A stretch of DNA of 32,897 bases from positions 1 through 32,897 of the forward strand of contig JAFUAH010000014.1 of the NCBI GenBank assembly GCA_017464345.1. The letters are read 5' to 3'. The notes beneath the pieces are model-generated. The model ran no database searches, was not told the DNA's origin, and saw only the letters and a list, made by a program, of their open reading frames with translations. Both the position numbers and the translations under genes were made by a program. Shown piece by piece: positions 7,782-16,128 of this stretch; positions within the stretch are counted from its first letter, which is position 1; each line of letters opens with the position of its first letter. The stretch is from Bacteroidaceae bacterium. Its GTDB lineage: Bacteria; Bacteroidota; Bacteroidia; Bacteroidales; Bacteroidaceae.

Positions 7782-7842
7782 TCGCCTGCTCACTTAAGAA
7801 GTTTTTCCATTTTCACCAATGGAGATAAAAGTCAAGCAATTG

Positions 7843-7874
7843 TTTGGCCGTTTCGCGTAAAAGTGGTAATTTTG
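7843..7874 (+). promoter_or_regulatory. Promoter of the large surface-protein gene
   Basis: TTTG (7843-7846), 20 nt, then TAATTTTG (7867-7874) is a full match to the Bacteroidetes vegetative promoter. The -7 box lies in the right copy of the 23-bp inverted repeat (7851-7873), and the -33 box lies just inside the repeat-bounded segment. Confidence 0.8.
7851..7873. repeat. Right copy of the 23-bp inverted repeat
   Basis: It pairs with 7549-7571 (22 of 23 positions). It covers most of the spacer and the -7 box of the promoter at 7843-7874. Confidence 0.85.
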
Positions 7875-7918
7875 TGGCGAATTTTGCACTAACGTACTAA
7901 CAACTTATATTAAAACAA

Positions 7919-8419
7919 ATGAAAAGAAAACTACTTTTAGTGGTGCTCCTTGCACTATTGTGTACGGCACAGTCTGTATTCGCGGATAGCGATTACACCA
8001 GCAAAGTCGGTACTACAATATCCGACTGGACTGGTGCAACTAATACTTATGGAAATGCAAAGGCTCCAGACCAAACAGCATTAGGCATTGTTGAACATTA
8101 TACCGAAGGTTTAACTGATGCCGGAACCACAATTTTCAGCCAGAGTGTCAGCGGACTTGACAATGGTACGTACATGGTCATCTTCTATGCTACAGCCAAC
8201 AATGCCAGAAATGCTAATGGTATTAAATCTGATGCATCGGATTTGGTGTATGTCTATGCTGGCAGCGACAAGTCCCATAAGACGTACGTGACTTCTCATT
8301 ACGCAGATTCATACACTTATCCTGGTGAATACATCGTGAGTGGGGCCACGGTCACACTGACGGAACTTTGGAACTCGGTATGTATGCAGAGAAGACGGGT
8401 ACGCAGTGGGAAACCATAA
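7919..8419 (+). CDS. N-terminal part of a frameshifted large secreted protein
   Basis: The signal peptide MKRKLLLVVLLALLCTAQS is followed by one beta-sandwich-like module of about 140 aa (NGTYMVIFYATANN), resembling carbohydrate-binding-type modules seen later in the same protein. After VTLTEL the frame runs into unrelated residues and stops at 8419. The missing continuation, beginning GMYAEKTGTQWETIKVKAL, lies one frame away and matches the end of a later module (LTMGMQKEGKGSNWHVLG). The two frames are therefore one gene broken near 8362-8375. The break removes the signal peptide from the rest, so the locus is a pseudogene, a phase-off allele or a sequence error. Confidence 0.75.
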   Translation: MKRKLLLVVLLALLCTAQSVFADSDYTSKVGTTISDWTGATNTYGNAKAPDQTALGIVEHYTEGLTDAGTTIFSQSVSGLDNGTYMVIFYATANNARNANGIKSDASDLVYVYAGSDKSHKTYVTSHYADSYTYPGEYIVSGATVTLTELWNSVCMQRRRVRSGKP

Positions 8420-11400
8420 AGGTCAAGGCACTTATCAGGACGGACGAAGCAACCTCCGGTAATGGGGTTGATGTGACATCGGCCATTATCAATCCAGGCA
8501 TATATAATGCCAATGCAGTATCGGTACTTCCATACGGATGGTATTCTTACGGAGAACGAAAGTCAGGAAACGGCAACTATACTGCGGCAGGTAATGCAAA
8601 CACACTCTTGGAATTGTGGAGTAACAACGCAATGCAGCAGGATATCTATCAAGAAATTCTAAATGTGCCCAACGGTGTCTATAAAGTAACAGCCAATTGC
8701 CACGACCGAAAAGGAACGAATGGATACTATGTCTATGGCTATGACCAAGGTACGGGCTTTAGGAGTACTGGATTGGTTAATGTATCAGGCGATGACAATT
8801 ATGCCGACATAACTACGGGATGGCTGCTGGTGACAAATGGGAAGATGAACGTCGGTTTCAAGGGTGAGTCGGCAGCCGTGACTGACTCATGGGTGACAGC
8901 CGACAATTTCCGACTGACGTACTATGGGGAGCCCTCGGCAGACAACGCATTTGACTTTACATCAGTGATACCTGCATTAACAGGCGCTTCAGGAAATTAT
9001 AGTTCTTATAAAGAAAAATACGAAACGACGACGGAAACCCTTGGCAACTTGATGTATTCAACGGTGTCCGACATTCCTAATGGCATCTATGAGGCCGTCT
9101 TTTATGCAGCGGCATCATATACCAATGGCCGAGGCTTCTCAACCAGTGCTGCCGATAATGACAATTACATGACGTATGTCTTTGGAAATGAGTCACAGAC
9201 GTCCATTCCCGTCGTATATAGAACGGCGGTGGCCACAGTTCCTGAGGTGACTGTCTCTAACATTCCGGTATTCGGAAATACGCTTACGATGGGTATGCAG
9301 AAGGAAGGAAAGGGCTCAAACTGGCACGTATTGGGTGTGAAAAGTCTGAAATTGATCGGTACGGACTATCTGTCGGCATATTCTTCGGCTTTGACCGCAG
9401 CCCAGACCAAGGCAACCAACTTGAAGACTCTGATTGAAGGAAAGACTGAGGCCTCACCTACAGATATCTTGACAACAGCAGCAGCCACTACCGCCGCTTC
9501 AGCATCAGTCTCTGATTATCAAACCGCCATCACGACAATCAACAACTATACTCAGAATGCCTGGACACTCTATGCATACGCCCATGATAATGGAGATTAT
9601 TATGGTAGCATGAAGAATAGTATTGAAGCCTTAAAGTCTGTTGTTGTCAGCGAAAGCACAAGTGAGAAAGTGAGCACTCTTGACGCGGCAGTTGCTGAGA
9701 TTGATAAAGATTTTATGGCAGCCACGACAACAGCGGATATGGATACGCAGATTGTCAATCTGAGAACTGCCATCTATACATATATTGATGGGCTGACTCC
9801 CACTGGAGACCCGTTCGATTTGACGTGTATTATAGTAAATCCCTCATTTACCAATAACACGACTCAAGGCTGGACATACACGAAAACGGGTGGCTCCAAT
9901 CAGGCTAGTTATACCTGCAATGAGTTCTTTAATAATACGTTTGACTTCTATCAGACACTTTCAGGACTTCCCGCTGGTAGTTATCAACTGAGTGTACAGG
10001 CCTTTAGCCGTCCTGGTGCCAACGGCGATACAACGGCTGGTGCCTATTATGACTTCTACAACGGTGTTAATAATGTAACAGCAGAACTTTACATCAATAC
10101 ACAGTCAAAGAAAGTGGGGAATATATATTCCTATAAGGACAACACTACAGGGGCTAAGGTTGCATCGGGTGACCTTGCAGACTTCCATTGTACTGGCCTT
10201 GGGGATGATGATTACTGGGTTCCCAACGGAATGCAGGGGTCAAGTCTCTATTTTGACGATGATGCCTATATCACTCAGGTGGCGTGCCTCGTAGGAGATG
10301 ATGGGAATCTGCAAATAGGATTCCGCGACAATACGCTGACTGCAAACCAATGGACAATCTTTGACAATTTCCAACTCAAATATTATGGCAGTGATAAGAC
10401 TATTTACTACAAGCAGTACCTGCCCCAGTTGGAGGCCGAAATTGCTGCCAACTACCTGAACAATGGTGCATACAGCGCACTGAAGTCGGGCCAGACGGAA
10501 CGTGCTGAGCTGGAGACTGCCAATGCCGCAGATGCTGATAAATTGGATACCGAATCAGACTTCGAAGAGACTATTGCAGCTATAGAAGAGGCTCGCGTCG
10601 CATTTATGGAGGCCAAGACCGTGTATGACAACCTCCAGACCGCCTACACCAATGCCGCCACTGACTATCCCTTCTATGAGGGCGACGGCATCTTCGAAAT
10701 GAAGACTTCACAGAAGACCACCTTCGACGTGGCTGTATCTACGGCAACAAGCACGTACACCACAGGTACGGCCAGCAAGGCCACAGCCCAGGCTGCCATT
10801 GATGCCATCGCTGCTGCCTACGTGCTGAATGCCCCCAATGCAGAGAAACACTATAAACTGACTCTTGACAACAAGGGAACCCTGACGTTCGAAACACCAG
10901 GGTCAGAAGGATATAGTATGCCCTTTAAGGATGCGGCCGACTATATGGCGCAGACCTTTATCCTAACACCTGTAGATGATGAGACTAACACTTATACACT
11001 CAGTTTCGAAGGACTGGACGGCAACACACATTATATCTGCACGCGTGCCCAGTATGGTTCTGGCGGAACCGGAACTGCTGGCATCCGGACGTTTGCTGAT
11101 GGTGATGATGCGAAGGAGGCCTTGAAGATAAAGGTTCAGGGTACAACCACCAAAGGTGTCTTCAACATGCTGAATACAGAAGACAGCAATAATAAGTTGG
11201 GTGCTGAGAATGACGGCAGTTTCTATACGAGCAATGCCAATACAGACTGGAGCATTGCCGAGGCCTCCCAGGCCAGCGTGACGGTATCGGCCAAGGCTGG
11301 TAAGTTCGGAACAGTCATCCTGCCCTTCACGCCCGACGTGAGTGAAGGCTTCGACGGTATCACGTTCTATGCCTTTAACGAAATCGCAGACGGCAAACTG

Positions 11401-11859
11401 AACATCACCAGTGTAGATGCTCCTCAGGCCAACACTCCGTATCTGGTGAAGAACACTACGGGCAGTGACTTCTCGAAGGCCCTCCTGGGCTATGGCACAG
11501 CCTCTCAGTCGGCCTACAACAGCGAGAGCCTCTATGGCGTATATACGACGGCTACCATCCCTGCCAGCGACGAGGACAATGTCCGCTACGTCCTACAGAC
11601 CCAGAGCGGTACGCAGGCCTTCTACAAGGTCACCAGCGACTTCACCGCCACGGCCTACAAGTGCTACCTGCAAGTGCCCGTTGAAAAGGCAGAGAGTGTC
11701 AAGGCCTTCTTCTTCGACGACGACCTGGAGACTGCCATCAGCAGCCTGGAGGACGGCACGGCAGAGAATGCCACCATCTACAACCTGGCCGGTCAGCGCG
11801 TCAGCCGGGCCACGAAGGGCATCTACGTCATAGGCGGCAAGAAGAAAGTGATAAAATAA
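8368..11859 (+). CDS. Main part of the frameshifted modular surface protein
   Basis: This is 1163 aa if a TTG start is used; the first ATG is at 8380. It has no signal peptide of its own and continues the frame broken after 7919-8361. By eye the order is: end of module 1; a carbohydrate-binding-like module (GIYNANAV to NFRLTYYG); module 3 (PNGIYEAVFYAAASY); an Ala/Thr-rich helical stretch like FIVAR-type spacers; a larger module (NPSFTNNTTQGW to NFQLKYYG); a second helical spacer; a region resembling a ricin-type lectin (HYKLTLDNKGTLTFE onward); a beta domain; and the tail NLAGQRVSRATKGIYVIGGK, which resembles a type IX/Por sorting signal. Carbohydrate binding at the cell surface is inferred. 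The 3' part (from about 11250) is clearly richer in G+C than the 5' part. Confidence 0.75.
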   Translation: MELGMYAEKTGTQWETIKVKALIRTDEATSGNGVDVTSAIINPGIYNANAVSVLPYGWYSYGERKSGNGNYTAAGNANTLLELWSNNAMQQDIYQEILNVPNGVYKVTANCHDRKGTNGYYVYGYDQGTGFRSTGLVNVSGDDNYADITTGWLLVTNGKMNVGFKGESAAVTDSWVTADNFRLTYYGEPSADNAFDFTSVIPALTGASGNYSSYKEKYETTTETLGNLMYSTVSDIPNGIYEAVFYAAASYTNGRGFSTSAADNDNYMTYVFGNESQTSIPVVYRTAVATVPEVTVSNIPVFGNTLTMGMQKEGKGSNWHVLGVKSLKLIGTDYLSAYSSALTAAQTKATNLKTLIEGKTEASPTDILTTAAATTAASASVSDYQTAITTINNYTQNAWTLYAYAHDNGDYYGSMKNSIEALKSVVVSESTSEKVSTLDAAVAEIDKDFMAATTTADMDTQIVNLRTAIYTYIDGLTPTGDPFDLTCIIVNPSFTNNTTQGWTYTKTGGSNQASYTCNEFFNNTFDFYQTLSGLPAGSYQLSVQAFSRPGANGDTTAGAYYDFYNGVNNVTAELYINTQSKKVGNIYSYKDNTTGAKVASGDLADFHCTGLGDDDYWVPNGMQGSSLYFDDDAYITQVACLVGDDGNLQIGFRDNTLTANQWTIFDNFQLKYYGSDKTIYYKQYLPQLEAEIAANYLNNGAYSALKSGQTERAELETANAADADKLDTESDFEETIAAIEEARVAFMEAKTVYDNLQTAYTNAATDYPFYEGDGIFEMKTSQKTTFDVAVSTATSTYTTGTASKATAQAAIDAIAAAYVLNAPNAEKHYKLTLDNKGTLTFETPGSEGYSMPFKDAADYMAQTFILTPVDDETNTYTLSFEGLDGNTHYICTRAQYGSGGTGTAGIRTFADGDDAKEALKIKVQGTTTKGVFNMLNTEDSNNKLGAENDGSFYTSNANTDWSIAEASQASVTVSAKAGKFGTVILPFTPDVSEGFDGITFYAFNEIADGKLNITSVDAPQANTPYLVKNTTGSDFSKALLGYGTASQSAYNSESLYGVYTTATIPASDEDNVRYVLQTQSGTQAFYKVTSDFTATAYKCYLQVPVEKAESVKAFFFDDDLETAISSLEDGTAENATIYNLAGQRVSRATKGIYVIGGKKKVIK

Positions 11860-11957
11860 ACGGAAAAGACGGTGAGTATGCCCCGTCCCCGTCGCGACGA
11901 CGCTCTGGCGCGGGTGACGCTCAACGTTTGTAATAAGTAAGTTAGAAGTGGTATTGG

Positions 11958-11983
11958 CCCGGAACCTCAGCGGAGGTTCCGGG
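11958..11983. promoter_or_regulatory. Perfect 11-bp hairpin before the small ORF
   Basis: CCCGGAACCTC and GAGGTTCCGGG pair perfectly around a 4-nt AGCG loop. It lies 98 nt after the large gene and 38 nt before the ATG of the 51-aa ORF. It is not followed by a T-run, so a 5'-UTR stability or processing element is as likely as a terminator. Confidence 0.55.
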
Positions 11984-12021
11984 GATACCCAAAAACAGAA
12001 ACATCTAAAAACACAGCAACA

Positions 12022-12177
12022 ATGAAACAGACATATATCAAACCTGAAACACTGGAATTCCAAATCACCGCAACTGCCTATTTGCAGGTGACTTCTCCGG
12101 TCGGAATAATCGATGATGATGCCCGTCCAGAGGATGGAATGGACACAAAGGGCGACAACGGCTGGGACATCTGGTAA
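12022..12177 (+). CDS. Small 51-aa protein of unknown function, MKxxYIKP type
   Basis: The frame runs from ATG 12022 to TAA 12175-12177. It starts MKQTYIKPETLEFQI, has a short middle with TSPVGIIDDDARP, and ends in an acidic, Gly- and Trp-rich tail (GDNGWDIW). Many Prevotella and Bacteroides genomes, as I recall, carry short proteins that begin MKxxYxKP and end acidic with aromatic residues; none that I know has an established function. It has no signal peptide or membrane segment. It follows the large surface-protein gene by 162 nt, with a strong hairpin between them. A precursor peptide, chaperone-like partner or structural peptide are all open possibilities. Confidence 0.65.
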   Translation: MKQTYIKPETLEFQITATAYLQVTSPVGIIDDDARPEDGMDTKGDNGWDIW

Positions 12178-12216
12178 ACCAGTACATAGAACCGAAGACT
12201 ATAGAATTTATTCTTT

Positions 12217-12301
12217 AACCACGAATTACACGAATTTCACGAATTTATGGCTACGCCCTTGTCTGCAAAGCCAATTCGTGAAATTCGTGTAATTCGTGGT
12301 T
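12217..12301. repeat. Perfect 29-bp palindrome built of 9-nt CACGAATTw units
   Basis: The left arm (12217-12245) and right arm (12273-12301) are exact reverse complements over 29 nt, with a 27-nt loop. Each arm is three copies of CACGAATT(A/T) after a leading AAC. It lies between the small ORF and leuA and could form a strong hairpin. It is the clearest member of the unit-built palindrome series. Confidence 0.92.
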
Positions 12302-12360
12302 TCTCATAATCCCACATAATTCGTACTTTCTCTTAATCCGTAGTTTATTTCGCCATTCGG

Positions 12361-12391
12361 TTGCGTATGAAAATAAAAAGTTGTATCTTTG
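12361..12391 (+). promoter_or_regulatory. Promoter of the leu operon
   Basis: TTG (12361-12363), 20 nt, then TATCTTTG (12384-12391). The expected transcript start near 12395 rules out the frame's first Met at 12389 and leaves the ATG at 12431 as leuA start. Confidence 0.8.
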
Positions 12392-12430
12392 TGCCCATTA
12401 TTGATTAAACATTTTAAGGTAAAGCGACGA

Positions 12431-13933
12431 ATGAGTGACAGATTGTTTATATTCGACACTACGCTGCGTGATGGCGAACAGGTGCCCGGTTGTCAGTTGA
12501 ACACCGTGGAGAAAATACAAGTGGCCCGGCAGCTGGAACTTCTGGGTGTGGATGTCATCGAGGCGGGTTTCCCCATCTCCAGTCCGGGCGACTTCAACTC
12601 CGTAGTCGAAATCTCCAAGGCCGTAACGTGGCCCACTATCTGTGCCCTGACACGTGCTGTGGAGAAGGACATCGACGTGGCCAGCGAGGCCCTACAGTAC
12701 GCCAAGCACAAACGCATACACACCGGCATCGGCACCAGCGAGAGCCACATCCGCTATAAGTTCAACAGCACGCCGGAGGAAATCATCGAGCGTGCTGTGC
12801 GTGCCGTTCAGTATGCCAAGCGCTATGTTGAGGACGTGGAGTTCTATGCCGAGGATGCAGGTCGCACGGACAACGAGTATCTGGCCCGCGTGGTGGAGGC
12901 CGTCGTCAAGGCCGGTGCCACGGTAGTTAACATCCCTGACACCACGGGCTTCCGCTTGCCGGGCGAGTTCGGTGAGAAGATAAAGTACCTCATGGAGCAC
13001 GTTGATGGACTCTCTGCCGGCAAGGCCATCCTCTCCACCCACTGCCACAACGACCTCGGTATGGCCACGGCCAATACGCTGGCTGGCGTCCTGAACGGTG
13101 CGCGACAGGTGGAGGTGACCATCAACGGCATAGGCGAACGCGCCGGCAATACCAGTCTCGAGGAGGTGGTCATGGCCCTGAAGACTCACCCCTATCTGGG
13201 CATCGACACCAACATCAACACCACCAAGATATTCCCCATCAGCCGCATGGTCTCCAGCCTGATGAACATGCCAGTCCAGCCCAACAAGGCCATCGTCGGG
13301 CGCAATGCCTTTGCCCACTCGAGCGGCATCCATCAGGACGGTGTCCTCAAGGACGTCTCCACCTACGAGATTATGAACCCCAAGGATGTGGGCATCGACG
13401 ACAATGCCATCGTGCTCACAGCCCGCAGCGGTCGTGCAGCCCTGAAGCATCGCCTGCACGTGAACGGCGTGGAGGTCGATGGTGAGCGTCTGGACACCAT
13501 CTACGAGGCCTTCCTCCGCCTGGCCGACCGCAAGAAGGAGGTCACGGACGACGACATCCTGGTTCTGGCCGGAGCCGACCGCACGGCTTCGCACGCCATC
13601 AAGCTCGACTACCTGCAGGTGACCACGGGCATGGGAGTCCGCTCCGTGGCAGCCATCGGCCTGAACATCTCGGGCGAGCGCTTCGAGGCCTCGGCCTCGG
13701 GCAACGGTCCCGTGGATGCGGCCATCAAGGCCCTGAAGGTTATCATCCGTCGGCAGATGACGCTGAAGGAGTTCACCATCCAGGCCATTTCGAAGGGCTC
13801 GGACGATGTGGGCAAGGTGCACATGCAGGTGGAGTACGACGGCCACGTCTATTACGGTTTCGGTGCCAACACCGACATCGTCACCGCCTCCGTTGAAGCC
13901 TACATCGACTGTATCAATAAGTTCAAAAATTAG
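12431..13933 (+). CDS. leuA: 2-isopropylmalate synthase
   Basis: It condenses 2-oxoisovalerate and acetyl-CoA, the first committed step of leucine synthesis in the cytoplasm. The 500-aa protein has the DRE-TIM catalytic start [13 protein letters not shown], the metal-binding [11 protein letters not shown], the [14 protein letters not shown] signature and [13 protein letters not shown]-terminal LeuA allosteric domain follows (about 390-500, with [15 protein letters not shown]), where leucine feedback would act. Length and motifs fit the standard long bacterial LeuA. The start at 12431 is set by the promoter at 12361-12391. leuC follows after 189 nt, a gap occupied by a degenerate palindrome. 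Confidence 0.95.
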   Translation: MSDRLFIFDTTLRDGEQVPGCQLNTVEKIQVARQLELLGVDVIEAGFPISSPGDFNSVVEISKAVTWPTICALTRAVEKDIDVASEALQYAKHKRIHTGIGTSESHIRYKFNSTPEEIIERAVRAVQYAKRYVEDVEFYAEDAGRTDNEYLARVVEAVVKAGATVVNIPDTTGFRLPGEFGEKIKYLMEHVDGLSAGKAILSTHCHNDLGMATANTLAGVLNGARQVEVTINGIGERAGNTSLEEVVMALKTHPYLGIDTNINTTKIFPISRMVSSLMNMPVQPNKAIVGRNAFAHSSGIHQDGVLKDVSTYEIMNPKDVGIDDNAIVLTARSGRAALKHRLHVNGVEVDGERLDTIYEAFLRLADRKKEVTDDDILVLAGADRTASHAIKLDYLQVTTGMGVRSVAAIGLNISGERFEASASGNGPVDAAIKALKVIIRRQMTLKEFTIQAISKGSDDVGKVHMQVEYDGHVYYGFGANTDIVTASVEAYIDCINKFKN

Positions 13934-13947
13934 ACCAATAAGATGTT

Positions 13948-14102
13948 TCAACACAGAGTCTTTCGTTGTATAGAGGACGCAAGAGGAGCCTACGGCTCTG
14001 CGCAGAGGCCTACGGCGAGGTGATGGACGCAGCCTCTCCGTGAAGCATCCGTGGATGTCTCTTTTGTAAGGCTCAAATACAAAATATATTCCTCTGTGTT
14101 GA
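13948..14102. repeat. Degenerate CACAGAG palindrome between leuA and leuC
   Basis: TCAACACAGAG (13948-13958) is repeated in reverse complement at 14092-14102. Between them are broken GACGCAGAG/CTCTGCG-like units and two GCCTACGGC copies. It looks like a decayed member of the unit-built palindrome series inside the operon. Confidence 0.6.
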
Positions 14103-14122
14103 GAATAAGATAAGAAGAAGCA

Positions 14123-15517
14123 ATGGGAAAGACATTATTTGACAAGATATGGGACGCACACGTCATACAGAATGTGCCGGACGGCCCTACGCAGTTGTAC
14201 ATCGACCGCCTGTATGCTCATGAGGTGACCTCCCCTCAGGCATTCGATACGCTCAGGGACAAGGGGCTTCAGGCCCTGCGGCCACAGCAAATCGTGGCCA
14301 TGCCCGACCACAATACGCCATCGGACCAGCAGGAGTGCATCCACGATGAGACGGGGCGTAAGCAGGTGGAAACATTAAAGAGAAATTGCCAGGAATTCGG
14401 CATCCGCCACTTTGCGATGGGGACGAAGGACAACGGCATCATCCACGTTGTGGGGCCGGAGAAGGGCCTGTCGCTGCCGGGCATGACCATTGTCTGCGGT
14501 GACTCCCACACCTCCACTCACGGAGCCGTCGGGGCTATAGCCATGGGCATCGGTACCAGCGAGGTGGCTCAGGTGTTGGCCTCGCAGTGCATCCTGCAGC
14601 AGAAACCCAAGACCATGCGTATCAATATCGAGGGCACTCTGCCACAGGGAACTACGGCCAAGGACGTAGCTCTCTACATCATGGCTCAGATGACTACCTC
14701 GGGTGCCACGGGCTATGCCGTGGAGTATGCAGGCTCTACCATCCGCTCGATGTCGATGGAGGGGCGTCTCACGCTGTCGAACCTCTCCATCGAGATGGGC
14801 TCGCGTGCTGGGCTCATAGCTCCCGACGAAATGACCTTTGCCTACCTGAAAGGTCGTGAATATGCTCCCAAGGGAGCCGACTGGGACAAGGCTGTCGAGG
14901 AGTGGAAGAAACTGCGCTCCGACGACGATTCTCAGTTCGACAAGGAGGTAGCCTACCGTGCTGAGGACATTGCGCCGCGCATCACCTACGGCACCAATCC
15001 CGGAGCCGGCATTCCCGTCAATGGCTGCATTCCGATGCTCGACGAGATTCCCGAGGCCGAGCGCTCGCAGTTCCTGGCTCAGCTCGAATACATGCAGTTC
15101 CAGCCCGGCCAGCGCCTGGAGGGTACGCCTGTCGATTACGTATTCCTTGGGGCCTGCACCAATGGGCGTATCGAAGACTTCCGTGCCTTCGCCTCTGTGG
15201 TGAAGGGCCGCCGGAAAGCCCCGGGCGTCGTTGCCTGGCTCGTGCCCGGTTCGTGGGCCGTGCGTCAGCAGATTATCGACGAAGGCATCGACCGCGTGCT
15301 GGAGGAGGCTGGCTTTGAGTTGCGCCTGCCCTCCTGCTCTGCCTGTCTGGCCATGAACCCAGATAAGGTGCCCGCCGGTAAGTTGGCCATCTCCACCTCG
15401 AACCGTAACTTCGTGGGCCGTCAGGGCCCAGGTGCGCGCACCATCTTGGCCAGTCCGCTCACCGTGGCCGCATCGGCCATTACAGGCAAAATAACCGACC
15501 CAAGAACATACCTATGA
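14123..15517 (+). CDS. leuC: 3-isopropylmalate dehydratase, large subunit
   Basis: With LeuD it isomerises 2-isopropylmalate to 3-isopropylmalate using a 4Fe-4S cluster. The 464-aa protein has the aconitase-family segments [21 protein letters not shown] and MGIGTSEVA. The three cluster cysteines lie in GACTNGR and SCSACLAMN. LeuCD also hydrates citraconate, so the same enzyme can serve the citramalate branch encoded two genes downstream. The length is normal. Its TGA overlaps the leuD ATG (ATGA), so the two subunits are translationally coupled. Confidence 0.96.
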   Translation: MGKTLFDKIWDAHVIQNVPDGPTQLYIDRLYAHEVTSPQAFDTLRDKGLQALRPQQIVAMPDHNTPSDQQECIHDETGRKQVETLKRNCQEFGIRHFAMGTKDNGIIHVVGPEKGLSLPGMTIVCGDSHTSTHGAVGAIAMGIGTSEVAQVLASQCILQQKPKTMRINIEGTLPQGTTAKDVALYIMAQMTTSGATGYAVEYAGSTIRSMSMEGRLTLSNLSIEMGSRAGLIAPDEMTFAYLKGREYAPKGADWDKAVEEWKKLRSDDDSQFDKEVAYRAEDIAPRITYGTNPGAGIPVNGCIPMLDEIPEAERSQFLAQLEYMQFQPGQRLEGTPVDYVFLGACTNGRIEDFRAFASVVKGRRKAPGVVAWLVPGSWAVRQQIIDEGIDRVLEEAGFELRLPSCSACLAMNPDKVPAGKLAISTSNRNFVGRQGPGARTILASPLTVAASAITGKITDPRTYL

Positions 15518-16128
15518 AAGAAAAATTTGATAAGATAGTGTCTTCGTGCATCCCCATCGCGATAGACAATTGCAACACCGATCTCATCATCCCGGCCCGC
15601 TACTTGGCCTCGACGACCCGCGACCCGAAGTTCTTCGGCGACGCTTTCATGCACGACCTGCGCTACGATGCCGAGGGCAGGCCTGTCAGCGACTTTGTGA
15701 TGAACCAGCCGGCCTTCAGCGAGGCTCCCAGGAAGGGTGTCCACGAAATTATTGTGGGCGGACAGAACTGGGGATCGGGTAGCAGTCGCGAGCACGCTGC
15801 TTGGGCCATCGCAGGCTATGGCGTGCGTGTGGTCATCAGCAGTAGCTTTGCTGATATCCATCGTAACAATCTCCTGAACAACTTCGTGCTGCCCGTCATC
15901 GTCAGTCCCGCTTTTCAGCAAGAACTCTTCCAGACCATTGCCGACGACCCACAGGCACGGGTGGAGGTGAACGTACCTGAGCAGACGGTGACCAACCTCG
16001 TGACGGGGCGTACAGAGCACTTCCCCCTGAATGGCTACAAGAAGTATTGCCTGATGAACGCCTTGGACGACATCGATTTCCTGTTGGAGAACAAAGATAA
16101 GATAGAAGCATGGGAGGCGAGAGGCTGA
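15514..16128 (+). CDS. leuD: 3-isopropylmalate dehydratase, small subunit
   Basis: This is the 204-aa swivelling-domain partner of LeuC. Visible motifs are [17 protein letters not shown] near the N-terminus, [17 protein letters not shown] (the substrate-binding region) and [20 protein letters not shown]. The length matches the long bacterial LeuD. The start is fixed by the ATGA overlap with leuC. The last 19 nt overlap the start of the citramalate-synthase-like gene, so translation coupling continues along the operon. Confidence 0.95.
   Translation: MKEKFDKIVSSCIPIAIDNCNTDLIIPARYLASTTRDPKFFGDAFMHDLRYDAEGRPVSDFVMNQPAFSEAPRKGVHEIIVGGQNWGSGSSREHAAWAIAGYGVRVVISSSFADIHRNNLLNNFVLPVIVSPAFQQELFQTIADDPQARVEVNVPEQTVTNLVTGRTEHFPLNGYKKYCLMNALDDIDFLLENKDKIEAWEARG

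Larger units (their letters stand above)
7437..7842. other. Non-coding region between divergent genes
   Basis: No credible gene is visible. It holds an IR copy at 7549-7571, a T-rich stretch near 7470-7500 and the 22-nt tandem array at 7694-7781, each listed separately. A short open frame (7447-7701) has no protein-like character. Confidence 0.6.

Noticed and set aside
8353-8375. Programmed -1 ribosomal frameshift in the surface-protein gene
   Set aside because: No X-XXY-YYZ slippery heptamer or downstream pseudoknot is visible; the 8-nt repeat explains the break better.
12692-13954. Long minus-strand frame opposite leuA
   Set aside because: It is the codon-bias shadow of leuA, rich in His, Gly and Val, with no recognisable domain.
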